Source of the DNA: an uncultured Coriobacteriaceae bacterium
GTDB lineage: Bacteria; Actinomycetota; Coriobacteriia; Coriobacteriales; Atopobiaceae
NCBI GenBank assembly: GCA_902778135.1
Contig: CACYWP010000002.1
Span: 186,001-250,000, forward strand
DNA: 64,000 nucleotides
Direction: 5' to 3'
Program-made: the position numbers and the translations under genes
The notes under the pieces: model-generated
Databases searched by the model: none
What the model saw: only the letters and a program-made list of their open reading frames with translations
What the model was told of the DNA's origin: nothing
Shown: positions 1 through 8,637 of the stretch, in pieces
Layout: every line of letters starts with the position of its first letter
Position numbering within the stretch: the stretch's first letter is position 1

Positions 1-3000
1 CGACCAGCGGATGCAGATCCATCATCGTCACCAGGCGCTTGCGGTAGGCCACCAGGCTCGTCACGCCGAAGGACAGCAGACCGAAGGTCACGAGCATCGC
101 GACATCGGACCCAACGAGCGACAGGTCGACGCCCGCCATGGCCTGGCGCAGGCCGTGCACGACGTAGGTCATCGGCAGATACGGGCTGAGGACCTGGAAC
201 ACCTTGAACTCGGTCTCGATCGGGAAGGTGCCTGCGGCGGTCGTCAGCTGCAGCATCAGCAGGACGACGGCCACGAACTTGCCCGGGAAGCCCAGGGAGC
301 CGGCGATCATCTGGATGATTGCGCAGAAGACCCAGCTGGAGAGAATGGTCAGCATTAGGTAGGCCATCGGATGCGCGACACTGATGCCACAGGGTCCCAT
401 GATGGTGAATGCGATGAGCACGGCCTGGATGGTCCCCAGCAGTAGCCACGGCACCAGGCCAGAGAAGGCCACCACGATCGGGTTCGCACCGCTGATGACC
501 AAGCGATCGTTGAACGGCCGCAGCAGGAAGGTCATGACCAGCGAGCCAACCCACAGCCCCAAGGCGATGAAGTACGGCGCAAACCCAGAGCCATAGTTGT
601 CGACGGAGGTGTAGTTGTCCTGCTCGAACGCAATCGGCTCGCTCATCATCTGAGCCTTCACGTCGGAGTCCTTGGTCGCCGCGGCGACCTTGTCCACGCC
701 CTCGCTCAGGCCATCGGCCAGCTCGCCAGAGCCATCGACCGCAGCGACGAGGCCGTCGGCGAGCTCGTTCGAACCGTCGCGCAGCTGCTGCAGGCCGTCA
801 GCCAGCTCGGCAGAGCCGTCCGACGCAGAGACGAGACCAGAGGTGAGGCTAGCCGAACCATCGCGCAGCTGGGCCAAGCCATCGCGCAGAGAGACGGACC
901 CGTCAGAGAGCTGGCCCACGCCATCCGCCAGCTGTGCCGACCCGGACACGCCCGTGAGCAGGCCCGCCGAGAGCTGCCCGAGACCCTCGTTGAGCGTCGC
1001 AGCGCCCGTGGAGGCCTCACCCAGCTTGTCGGTGATGGTTGCGGACCCGTCATAGGCAGACCCGATGCCGCTGGCAAGTGCATCCGCGCCGTCCTTCGCC
1101 GACACGAGGCCGCCGGAGATGGTCGCAGAGCCGTCATAGGCGGTGCTGATGCCCGAGGACAGGCTGTCGGCACCGGTCTTTGCCGAGCTCAGGCCCGACG
1201 TGATGGTGGCAGACCCGTCATAGGCGGCACCAATGCCGCTGTCCAGCTCTTCGGCACCCGCCTTGGCCGAACCGAGCCCGCCGGTGATCGTGGACGACCC
1301 GTCGTAAGCCGAGGCAATGCCTGTCGACAGGCTATCGGCACCGGTCTTGGCCGAAGCCAGGCCGCCTGCAATGGTAGCGGAGCCCTCATACGCCGAGCTG
1401 ATGCCCGACGAAAGGGTGTCGGCACCGGTCTTGGCCGACTTCAGGCCCTCGCTGATGGCTGCGGACCCGTCATAGGCAGAGCTGATACCCGAAGACAGGC
1501 TGTCGGCGCCAGACTTCGCGCTTGCAATGCCATTGGCCAGGGTCGAGGCGCCAGACTGCACCTGCGAGATGCCGTCCACCAGGCTGCCCGCTCCCGACAC
1601 GATGGTCGCGAGGTTGCTGTCAACGCCTGCCGCGCCGTCAGCGACCTGCGATGCCGCCGCAGCCAGCTGGCTCACGGAGTCGCTCGCCTGCGACGCGCCG
1701 TCGGAGACCTGCCAGGCGCCCGCCGACAGCTGTCCTGCCGCACCGGCAGCCTGCGCGGCTCCAGAGGCGACCTGGCCGGCATAGCCCGAGGTCGTGTTGG
1801 CGGCATCGGCCACACCCTGTGCGGCAGCGCAAAGGCTTGCAATCGTGTCGGCATCCAGCACCTGGCCCTCGTAGAGCGAGCCCGCCATGGCCACCAGCTG
1901 CGAGGCCGCGCCGGCCGTCGCATCGGCCGCCTGGCTCGTGCCAGCCGCACCATCGGACACCGACCCCAGCGAGGACTCGAGCGACGACAGGCCGCCGGCA
2001 ACCTCCTGTGCGCCACCAACCAGCGACGACAGGTCCGCCGAGGATACGGCGGCACTAAGCTGCGACGCGCCGCTGGACAGCTGCTCGGTGCCCGCCTTCA
2101 GGCTCTCGAGGCCGCCGGCAAGGCTCTGCGCGCCCGTAGACACGCTCTCGACGCCGGATTGCAGGTCGCTGGATCCGCTCTGCAGCGCACCCAGGCCGCT
2201 CGCCAGACTCGATGACCCATCCTTTGCGCTGGAAAGGCCGCTCGTGAGGCTGTCCGAACCACCCTGCAGGTCGCCGATGCCACGTGCCAGGCTCTGCGAG
2301 CCATCCTTCGCGTCGGCAAGACCACTGGTAAGGTCGGTCGAGCCCGCAGAGAGCGTCCCCAGGCCGTCGGCAAGGTCGTTGGAACCGTCGCGTGCGGTCG
2401 CCAGGCCACCCGTCAGCTGGGTGGAGCCCATGAGCAGCTGGTTGAGACCCGCCGCCAGGGAGCCCGAACCGTCCTTCGCCGTGGAGAGGCCACCCGTCAG
2501 CTGGTTCGATCCTGCGAGCAACTGGGCAAGCCCACCAGCCAGCGTGGCCGAGCCGTCCCGTGCATCGGAGAGGCCACTGGTCAAGGCCGTCGAGCCAGCA
2601 GACAGCTGGCCAAGGCCACCAGCCAGGGTCGTGGACCCATTCTTGGCGTCCGCAAGGCCCGCCGTCAGCGTTGCCGAGCCATCATGCAGCTGGCTCACGC
2701 CGTCTGCCAGTGCGGCCGAGCCGTCCTTGGCGGCAGTCGCCCCGTCAGAGAGCCGCTGGGTGCCCGATGCGAGCTGCTGGGCACCATCACGTGCGGTCGC
2801 AGCGCCGGAGGCAAGCGCGACCGATCCGTCGTACGCGCTGTCCAAGCCACCGGTGATCTTGCTCGAGCCCGTCTGGGCGTCACCCAACCCCGAGCCCAGA
2901 GCCAGCGCGCCATCCGCGGCCGTCTGCAGGTTGTCGGCAATCTGCTGCGAGCCGTCCTGCGCGCTCGCGATGCCGTCGTGCAGCTCGGTTGCGCCGTCGG

Positions 3001-3574
3001 AGGCAACCTTCAGCGAGGATCCCGTCTCGTCAATGGAGTCAAAGATCTGCACGTAGTAGTTCTCGCCAATGGCATAGTTGGTCTTTGCCGTCACCACGCG
3101 CATGACCGATGCGCCGAGGATGGACGACAGGTAGTTGTTGGCCTCGTTGGCCACCATCACGAGACGCGCCTGCTTGGGTGCGTCCGAGTCGGCCGAGGCG
3201 ATGTCGGCGGAGAAGTCCTCCGGGATGACGATGATGTTGTAGTAGGTGCCGTCCTCGAGGCCCTTCTGGGCCTTCTTGCGGCTCTTCACGAAGTGGTACT
3301 CCAACGAGTCGGATTTGCGCAGCTCATCGACCAAATCCTCGCCAGCCGACACCGTCTGGCCGGACTGGGTCGTCACCGGCTGGTCCTCGTTGACCACGGC
3401 GACCGGCAAGGTGTCCAGCCTGCCGTAGGGGTCGTAGAAGGCCATGAGGTAGAGCGCGCCGTAGATGAGCGGGATGAGGGCGATGCCCAGCATCGCGATC
3501 TTGAGGCCGGTGTTGGCACGCGCCGAATGGAAGTCGAGCAGCGAGTAGCGCAGGCCACGCAGGGGATTCTTCAT
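1..3574 (-). CDS. YhgE/Pip-type ABC-2 family membrane protein (3' end off window)
   Basis: The reading frame is open from an ATG at 3574 to the left edge, giving at least 1,191 residues. The N-terminus has one membrane segment (about residues 24-45) followed by an extracytoplasmic domain. A very long Ser/Gly/Ala/Leu-rich region of 'GL..S..G...L' repeats follows, of the kind found in YhgE/Pip proteins. Near the C-terminus (DNA about 1-600) there are several membrane segments typical of the ABC-2/YhgE C-terminal domain, so only a few residues are probably missing. The repeat region includes about six near-identical 84-base units at 1040-1510. The start follows the stop of the upstream ATPase-like gene by one base, so the two are translationally coupled. 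The family includes phage-infection protein and is involved in export or envelope function; the substrate here is unknown. The repeat region is long for the family. Confidence 0.85.
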   Translation of the reverse strand, partial: MKNPLRGLRYSLLDFHSARANTGLKIAMLGIALIPLIYGALYLMAFYDPYGRLDTLPVAVVNEDQPVTTQSGQTVSAGEDLVDELRKSDSLEYHFVKSRKKAQKGLEDGTYYNIIVIPEDFSADIASADSDAPKQARLVMVANEANNYLSSILGASVMRVVTAKTNYAIGENYYVQIFDSIDETGSSLKVASDGATELHDGIASAQDGSQQIADNLQTAADGALALGSGLGDAQTGSSKITGGLDSAYDGSVALASGAATARDGAQQLASGTQRLSDGATAAKDGSAALADGVSQLHDGSATLTAGLADAKNGSTTLAGGLGQLSAGSTALTSGLSDARDGSATLAGGLAQLLAGSNQLTGGLSTAKDGSGSLAAGLNQLLMGSTQLTGGLATARDGSNDLADGLGTLSAGSTDLTSGLADAKDGSQSLARGIGDLQGGSDSLTSGLSSAKDGSSSLASGLGALQSGSSDLQSGVESVSTGAQSLAGGLESLKAGTEQLSSGASQLSAAVSSADLSSLVGGAQEVAGGLSSLESSLGSVSDGAAGTSQAADATAGAASQLVAMAGSLYEGQVLDADTIASLCAAAQGVADAANTTSGYAGQVASGAAQAAGAAGQLSAGAWQVSDGASQASDSVSQLAAAASQVADGAAGVDSNLATIVSGAGSLVDGISQVQSGASTLANGIASAKSGADSLSSGISSAYDGSAAISEGLKSAKTGADTLSSGISSAYEGSATIAGGLASAKTGADSLSTGIASAYDGSSTITGGLGSAKAGAEELDSGIGAAYDGSATITSGLSSAKTGADSLSSGISTAYDGSATISGGLVSAKDGADALASGIGSAYDGSATITDKLGEASTGAATLNEGLGQLSAGLLTGVSGSAQLADGVGQLSDGSVSLRDGLAQLRDGSASLTSGLVSASDGSAELADGLQQLRDGSNELADGLVAAVDGSGELADGLSEGVDKVAAATKDSDVKAQMMSEPIAFEQDNYTSVDNYGSGFAPYFIALGLWVGSLVMTFLLRPFNDRLVISGANPIVVAFSGLVPWLLLGTIQAVLIAFTIMGPCGISVAHPMAYLMLTILSSWVFCAIIQMIAGSLGFPGKFVAVVLLMLQLTTAAGTFPIETEFKVFQVLSPYLPMTYVVHGLRQAMAGVDLSLVGSDVAMLVTFGLLSFGVTSLVAYRKRLVTMMDLHPLV
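1040..1510 (-). repeat. tandem 84-bp coding repeats in the YhgE-like gene
   Basis: About six consecutive 28-codon units encode variants of A-Y-D-G-S-A-x-I-x-x-G-L-x-S-A-K-T-G-A-D. Phase is kept, so copy-number change would lengthen or shorten the protein without a frameshift. Confidence 0.75.
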
Positions 3575-3575
3575 C

Positions 3576-4298
3576 CTAGGCCACCTCCCGTGCCATGCCA
3601 TAGCGGCGCAGGTACGCCGCCTGCTGGGCGCGAGCGCCATCGGTGATGCAGGTGGCCGTGTCAAAGCAGGCGGCCAGGTCGTAGTCGGTGACGCCGCACA
3701 CGACCGTCACGCCCTGGGTGGCTGCCAGCTCGCGCAGCTCGTCCACGAGCTTGTGCGCCTGGTGCTCGGTCAGGTCGCGCTCGACGTCCTGCACAGCCAG
3801 GACCTGCGGACTCTGAGCCATGGCCAGAGCGATGCCCAGGCGATGGTACTCGTAGCTGGTCAGCTCCTCGATGTTGCCGTCCGCCACCTGGCTGAGGCCC
3901 CAGCGGTCCAGGTATTCCTCGCACGCCGCGCGATTGGATCTCACGCCCGCCAGGCTCAGCTCGGCCGAGGTGACAGTGCGCACGCGCAGAACGCGCTCGA
4001 CATCGTTGACGTTGTCGAAGAAACCCAGCGCCGCCAGCTTGCGCACCTTGTTGACCCCGCGCAATGTCGTGGCGTCGATCCCGGCGACGTGCAGGTCCCC
4101 TTCGCTGCGATGCATCCTGCCTGCCAGCGTCAGCAGCAGCTCGATCTTGCCGCTCCCGTGCTCGCCGCAGATGGCATGGGCCTGGTTCGAGGCGAGGTCC
4201 AAGTCGATGTGCTCGTAACCCTTCGTCCTGATCGTGTTGAGACCGAGGTCGCGCGCAAGGATGAAATGCGGCTCAGACACCCCTGTCATCCGATCCAT
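3576..4298 (-). CDS. degenerate ABC-type ATP-binding protein paired with YhgE-like protein
   Basis: A 240-residue protein with the layout of an ABC ATPase. A Walker A-like loop reads G-E-H-G-S-G-K-I, so the Ser/Thr that should follow the Lys is Ile. The expected LSGGQ signature region reads L-T-S-Y-E-Y-H-R-L, and the Walker B-like strand reads V-L-A-V-Q-D-V-E. These changes suggest weak or absent ATPase activity, although the fold looks kept. I chose the ATG at 4298 because GAGAGGAG precedes it; an ATG 23 codons upstream lacks such a site and lies inside the operator region. The stop is one base from the start of the YhgE-like gene, so the two probably form one complex. It could instead be a regulatory pseudo-ATPase. 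Confidence 0.75.
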   Translation of the reverse strand: MDRMTGVSEPHFILARDLGLNTIRTKGYEHIDLDLASNQAHAICGEHGSGKIELLLTLAGRMHRSEGDLHVAGIDATTLRGVNKVRKLAALGFFDNVNDVERVLRVRTVTSAELSLAGVRSNRAACEEYLDRWGLSQVADGNIEELTSYEYHRLGIALAMAQSPQVLAVQDVERDLTEHQAHKLVDELRELAATQGVTVVCGVTDYDLAACFDTATCITDGARAQQAAYLRRYGMAREVA

Positions 4299-4350
4299 TC
4301 GAGACTCCTCTCTCGCATCTGTTCCTATGTTCAGAGGAGAGTATGTCCAT

Positions 4351-4400
4351 TTTTGAACCCTATTCAAATCATGAAAAACGATTTTTGACTACTATTCATT
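4351..4400 (-). promoter_or_regulatory. tandem operator-like inverted repeats upstream of the YhgE operon
   Basis: Two similar sites lie 32 bases apart. The first (4353-4367) is TTGAACCCTATTCAA, with 5-base arms TTGAA/TTCAA. The second (4385-4399) is TTGACTACTATTCAT. Both read as TGAATAG-NN-[TG]TCAAAAAT on the coding strand. Spacing of about three helical turns suggests cooperative binding by a dimeric repressor such as a TetR-type protein. No regulator gene for it is in the window. Confidence 0.5.
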
Positions 4401-4449
4401 TTTTCACCAAATAGTGGTGCGCAGCTGGCCTTGCGTCGTAAGCGAAAAC

Positions 4450-4492
4450 GACAGGCGCCTCATGTCTCTTCATTGGACATGAGGTGCCCGTC
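4450..4492 (-). terminator. rho-independent terminator of the lipase/DUF285 gene
   Basis: Arms at 4450-4466 and 4476-4492 form a 17-base stem with two mismatches. On the minus strand it is followed by GTTTTCGC, about 65 bases after the stop of the large gene. Confidence 0.6.
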
Positions 4493-4556
4493 GCTCTGGA
4501 TGTGGGATGGCTCTGTGGCTACACTCGTCGCCTATGCGACCCGCGACATATCTTCC

Positions 4557-7500
4557 CTACTCGTTCTTGAACCCGTAGAACGCCTCGCCGTCGTAGCGCC
4601 ACCCGGCATTGGCCGTGAGGAAGTCCCGCTCGGCAACACTCATGGTGAAGTGGTGCTTGCCCCTCTTCAAGCGGGCGTTGTAGACATGGTAGAGCGCAGT
4701 GGCACCCGCGTCACTGCTCGCGGCCGACCAGAAGGCTGGCTTGCCACCGTTGTCTAGCACCCAACCGTACTGTCCGGTGAGGACCCTTATCTCCCCCTCG
4801 TTCATGGAATAGTAGTGATCGCCCATAGCCCTGTTATATAGGCGGTAGACCGGCTCTCCTTCCCCATTGGGAGCCTTCCAGGCGACACCCTCCTGCCTCC
4901 AGTCGCGGTAGGCGCCCTTGCCGCAGGCATTGTACTCAGCCTGGGAGGTCGTCCAGAGATGCTCGGAAGTCTTCGTGTTGTACATGCGATAGATGCTGAC
5001 AGTGTCAGGCGGCTTCACAATCTCAAATGTCGCTGTACGCGTGCCGGAAAAGTTGCCAACACCTGTGATGGTTACCGTTGCAGTACCTGGCTGCACGTTG
5101 TCCTTGAAAGAGAGCGTGTAGTCGCGGCCGTACTTCAGCATCCTGTCATCAGATGCCAATATGTATACGTAGGAGAGTTCGATTGGCTTACCCGTATACT
5201 GCTGATCTCCAATCACTCCGATCCTACAGCATGAAAGAACAAAGGAGAAACGACCCTCGAGACTTCTGTTCCCCTCCACGCGGAAGGAGTATGCCTCATC
5301 TTTACTAACGCGCTTCCCATTCTCATACCAGCCGATGAACGTCCCACCTTCCTCTGGATGAGCCATGACGGTGATGGTCTCGCCCCAGGTCACAGAATAA
5401 TGCTCGTCGACCGAGCCGTCGCCAGAACCCACCACAGCCTCAACCACACATGTTCCCAGTTCGCCGGCAGCAAGCTCGCGCGTTGGTTCGACTTCGTCAC
5501 CGTTCGGGTCCAGCATCTCGATGCGACGGTCCTGAGAATCGTCTGTCTGGGGCAGCGAAATCTGGTAACTTTGGCCCTCCTCAAGAGCCTGGTCCAGATA
5601 GACCACGCGAGCCTGCTCGACACCCTCGGCGCTCATCGCCGAGCAGGAGACGTCCATCTTTCCCTCGTCGGTTGGGGTAACAACAAAGCGATAGTTGCCA
5701 TCGTCGGGAACGTCGATGTGCTTGACGCCATCCTCAACGTAGGCCGCAAGACCCGTCTCGCGCACATCGGCGTCGACCACATCGTCCACGATGCGGCATA
5801 CGAGGCTGTCCTCTCCATCATAGACCTCAATATCCACCGGACAGGCAATGGCCACGCCGCGATAGTGGTCCGAAAACGTTCCATTGCATGCCTGCATCCA
5901 GGCGATGTAGGTCTCCGTTGTATGCGCATGAGTAAAGGCATCCCCCATATCCGCCCGGAAGTCCTTGTAGCCGTCTCTTTCGCTGATATATTTACGCAAG
6001 AAGGATGCACGAGGCAGCTTGCCGTAAAAATTGTCCGTCAAGGTTTCGTCACGCAGCACTACTAGGCCCTTCCAGAAGAGCCCAGCATTGTAGCCAAGGA
6101 GCATCTCAAAGCTTCTCTTGTAGGGAATCAATGGCTCAGTTCTGACAGGTGCGCCGTTGTTGCCCAGAAGGTCGGCCGCGCTTTGTATCACCTTATTGAG
6201 CGTTGTTGTCTCCCAATACCTGCCATTGGAGTACTTCATCTTCTTGGTGTTGAGGTCCTTTACCGTCGGAGCTGCAGACGCAAGCGCATCTGCGAACCCA
6301 ACCGAGGCCTGGGATCCAATGGCATAGGGTACGTAGTCGAGACCATCCGTGAGCTCGCGGAAGTTGGCCTTCATGTTTACGAGCTGCGCGATGTATTCGG
6401 TAGTGTTCGACTTGGAGGGAAGCACATAGGTACGACCGTACTTTCCAAAGCCCCATTTTGACAGCGCAACTCTCGGGACTGTATCTTCTGGGTTTACAAT
6501 ATTAAATATGTTATTGTATTGTGACGATGCCATATTGCTGTCAGAGGTGACATTGGGGCTAGCAAAGGTATACACATAGGTCCTATCCCTCTCTGCCTTC
6601 CCGGTGTCATTGGACAACTTGCCTTGGTCAATCCATCCACCCAACAGATTCGCAACGCCTGCTCCTCTGCTGTGACCCGTGATCACAAAGCGAGCTTGCG
6701 ACAGATCAACTTTCTTGTTCTTGAGGAACTCTTTGAGGTCATCAAGTAAGAATTGTGTGGCTTTCGACATGCCCTCATGCTCTTTGTTCGGATACGTGTT
6801 GTCGGACATGTTGAAGTTGCTCTCCCACTCTATGTTTCCGGGAGTACCACGAACAAGAATAAACACTATGGGGATGTCCGAATCGGGTACTTTTCGTATA
6901 CCAAAACTATATGCCACACGATTAATATCCTCTACATAATCTGAATAATCAGGGAAGTGACACTCGATGTTTCGAGGGGAGCATCGCAGTACTCGAAGGT
7001 CGCTGCGAGCAACGGTCTCCTCGTATGCAGCCGACGCGAGAATGGACAGCGTCGTTCCCATCGCATGGTTGTAAGAAGTAGACGGTTCGCTTACCCAAGG
7101 GTCTCTCCAAGCACAGCGAACAGGGACTTCGGTGCCCTTATCTTTCCCGTTCGCCTTACCATATGCAATGAGGTCAATGTCCTCGTGCCATTCTTCGACA
7201 TTTTCATACTTGGTATAGGTGTCAGGTATGCGGACTCGTTCCTGAATCTCATCCCAATCGAGCCAAGCCTCTTCCTCCTTGGACCACCATTCGTTTTTAG
7301 ATCCGCTTTCGTATGGGATACTATCGAGGAGTGAGGCGCACGTCTTGTCTCCCACCACTATCTCCTCAAGCGAAGTGCAGTCATAGAGCATTCCGTTCGC
7401 ATCCGCCTTCCGGAAATCGAGTGGTGTCAGGTCTATTGAGGTGAGATTCGAGCAACCACGCATCATGTATCTACAGGACTTCAGTTCTGGCGTGTCAAAA

Positions 7501-8303
7501 CTGCTCAGATCTATTTCCGTGAGTGCCGCGCAGCCATAAAACATTTCATCCATTTTCTGGGCGCTCGTTGTGTCGAAGCCGGATAAGTCGACATCATGAA
7601 GCTTGTAACAACCATCGAACATATACGAGAAATTGGTAACATGCGATGTATCGCAACTGGAAGTCATCACCGTATTCAGCGACCCACAGCTTTCAAACAT
7701 ACCGCTTAGGTTGGTTGCTGACGAGGTATTTAATACGCCAAAGTCGAATTCCCTCAAACTACGGCATTGATGAAACATGCCCCCAAAATCGGTAACATGA
7801 GTTGTATCAAGAAGGCTGAAGTCGATTTCATCCACACTGCCACATCTATAGAACATATTTCGCATACTTATTGTCTTTGATGTGTCAAGACTAGTGATAT
7901 GCCATTCTTGTGCACCATAGAAGTTGCTGAAACATCCTGTCATGTCCTCGCAAGCAATAACACCCTCATCTATAGTGATACTATCAATCAGCTCGATATT
8001 CTCTAACCAACCTCCCTCGGGGTGTATCTTGATTGTGCCGGTCTTCCAGTTGTGCCATGGCCATAAGTTGCTGCCATCTTGTGGGTGTTCAAGCTGACCG
8101 GATGTGCCATTGGTAGGATATATGCTCAGCGTCCACCAGCCATCATCATTGACGATTCTCCAGCTGCAGGTGCCACAGGTACCGGATCCTGCCACCCACG
8201 CTTCGGCATAAGCCACATTTGGCATGTCCACCAAAACCAGCGCTGACAGCGCAATGATGATGGCTATGGATTTTGCACGCAACAGCCGACCTAACACTCC
8301 CAT
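4557..8303 (-). CDS. secreted DUF285 (BspA-type) and class 3 lipase multidomain protein
   Basis: A 1,248-residue predicted exoprotein. I chose the ATG at 8303 because it follows GGGAGGA and begins a signal peptide (Arg/Lys, then a hydrophobic stretch ending near A-Y-A-E, about residue 34); the frame is open further upstream but without these features. About eight DUF285 LRR-like units occupy residues 100-320. A class 3 lipase-like alpha/beta hydrolase follows at about 390-640, with the nucleophile elbow G-H-S-R-G near residue 545. Then come an InlB-type 'GWYENGKRV' repeat (about 970-1025), an Ig-like adhesin repeat (about 1027-1092) and C-terminal DUF5648-like repeats (about 1100-1248, R-M-Y-N/R-L-Y-N motifs). 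There is no LPXTG signal. DNA from 6.1 to 8.3 kb is clearly more AT-rich than its neighbours, suggesting transfer. A host-surface or lipid-acting role is inference. Confidence 0.85.
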   Translation of the reverse strand: MGVLGRLLRAKSIAIIIALSALVLVDMPNVAYAEAWVAGSGTCGTCSWRIVNDDGWWTLSIYPTNGTSGQLEHPQDGSNLWPWHNWKTGTIKIHPEGGWLENIELIDSITIDEGVIACEDMTGCFSNFYGAQEWHITSLDTSKTISMRNMFYRCGSVDEIDFSLLDTTHVTDFGGMFHQCRSLREFDFGVLNTSSATNLSGMFESCGSLNTVMTSSCDTSHVTNFSYMFDGCYKLHDVDLSGFDTTSAQKMDEMFYGCAALTEIDLSSFDTPELKSCRYMMRGCSNLTSIDLTPLDFRKADANGMLYDCTSLEEIVVGDKTCASLLDSIPYESGSKNEWWSKEEEAWLDWDEIQERVRIPDTYTKYENVEEWHEDIDLIAYGKANGKDKGTEVPVRCAWRDPWVSEPSTSYNHAMGTTLSILASAAYEETVARSDLRVLRCSPRNIECHFPDYSDYVEDINRVAYSFGIRKVPDSDIPIVFILVRGTPGNIEWESNFNMSDNTYPNKEHEGMSKATQFLLDDLKEFLKNKKVDLSQARFVITGHSRGAGVANLLGGWIDQGKLSNDTGKAERDRTYVYTFASPNVTSDSNMASSQYNNIFNIVNPEDTVPRVALSKWGFGKYGRTYVLPSKSNTTEYIAQLVNMKANFRELTDGLDYVPYAIGSQASVGFADALASAAPTVKDLNTKKMKYSNGRYWETTTLNKVIQSAADLLGNNGAPVRTEPLIPYKRSFEMLLGYNAGLFWKGLVVLRDETLTDNFYGKLPRASFLRKYISERDGYKDFRADMGDAFTHAHTTETYIAWMQACNGTFSDHYRGVAIACPVDIEVYDGEDSLVCRIVDDVVDADVRETGLAAYVEDGVKHIDVPDDGNYRFVVTPTDEGKMDVSCSAMSAEGVEQARVVYLDQALEEGQSYQISLPQTDDSQDRRIEMLDPNGDEVEPTRELAAGELGTCVVEAVVGSGDGSVDEHYSVTWGETITVMAHPEEGGTFIGWYENGKRVSKDEAYSFRVEGNRSLEGRFSFVLSCCRIGVIGDQQYTGKPIELSYVYILASDDRMLKYGRDYTLSFKDNVQPGTATVTITGVGNFSGTRTATFEIVKPPDTVSIYRMYNTKTSEHLWTTSQAEYNACGKGAYRDWRQEGVAWKAPNGEGEPVYRLYNRAMGDHYYSMNEGEIRVLTGQYGWVLDNGGKPAFWSAASSDAGATALYHVYNARLKRGKHHFTMSVAERDFLTANAGWRYDGEAFYGFKNE

Positions 8304-8637
8304 AGCAACAGTCCTCCCGTTCGCATGCCACGTCACATCTAGCACACCCCTCTCATCAGGTTCATGTGTTTCTCGACTCAGAGAGGCTCGCATATAGACT
8401 ACTAGCATATGTGCATAAAGCCATTCCCATTGTTTAACAAAAGTGGCTTGCATTGCCACATAAGTGGTAGAAGCAATCGACGCAATCGAGGCCTCCATCA
8501 TTAGAGCATTTCGCCCTGCGATGGCAGCATTACCAGCCAAGGTCACCTCGCTGCATGGTGGCTTTGAGCGAGACCTTCGATAAAGCTGCGCAGCCTGTAT
8601 ACTGGGCTGGTTGCAACAACTCTCCAGGAGGTTTTTC
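8304..8637. promoter_or_regulatory. divergent promoter region between lipase gene and gltX
   Basis: This 334-base AT-richer gap holds no gene I can support. On the minus strand, TTGTTA (8435-8440), a 17-base spacer and TATGCA (8412-8417) make a plausible promoter for the lipase gene. A GTGGC-N7-GCCAC inverted repeat lies at about 8443-8459, just upstream of that -35. On the plus strand, TATACT at 8598-8603 is a possible -10 for gltX with no clear -35. Confidence 0.35.

Noticed and set aside
1887..3056. 389-codon plus-strand frame rich in Pro, Ser and Arg
   Set aside because: It is the antisense image of the periodic repeats in the YhgE-like gene; the minus frame has the family features.
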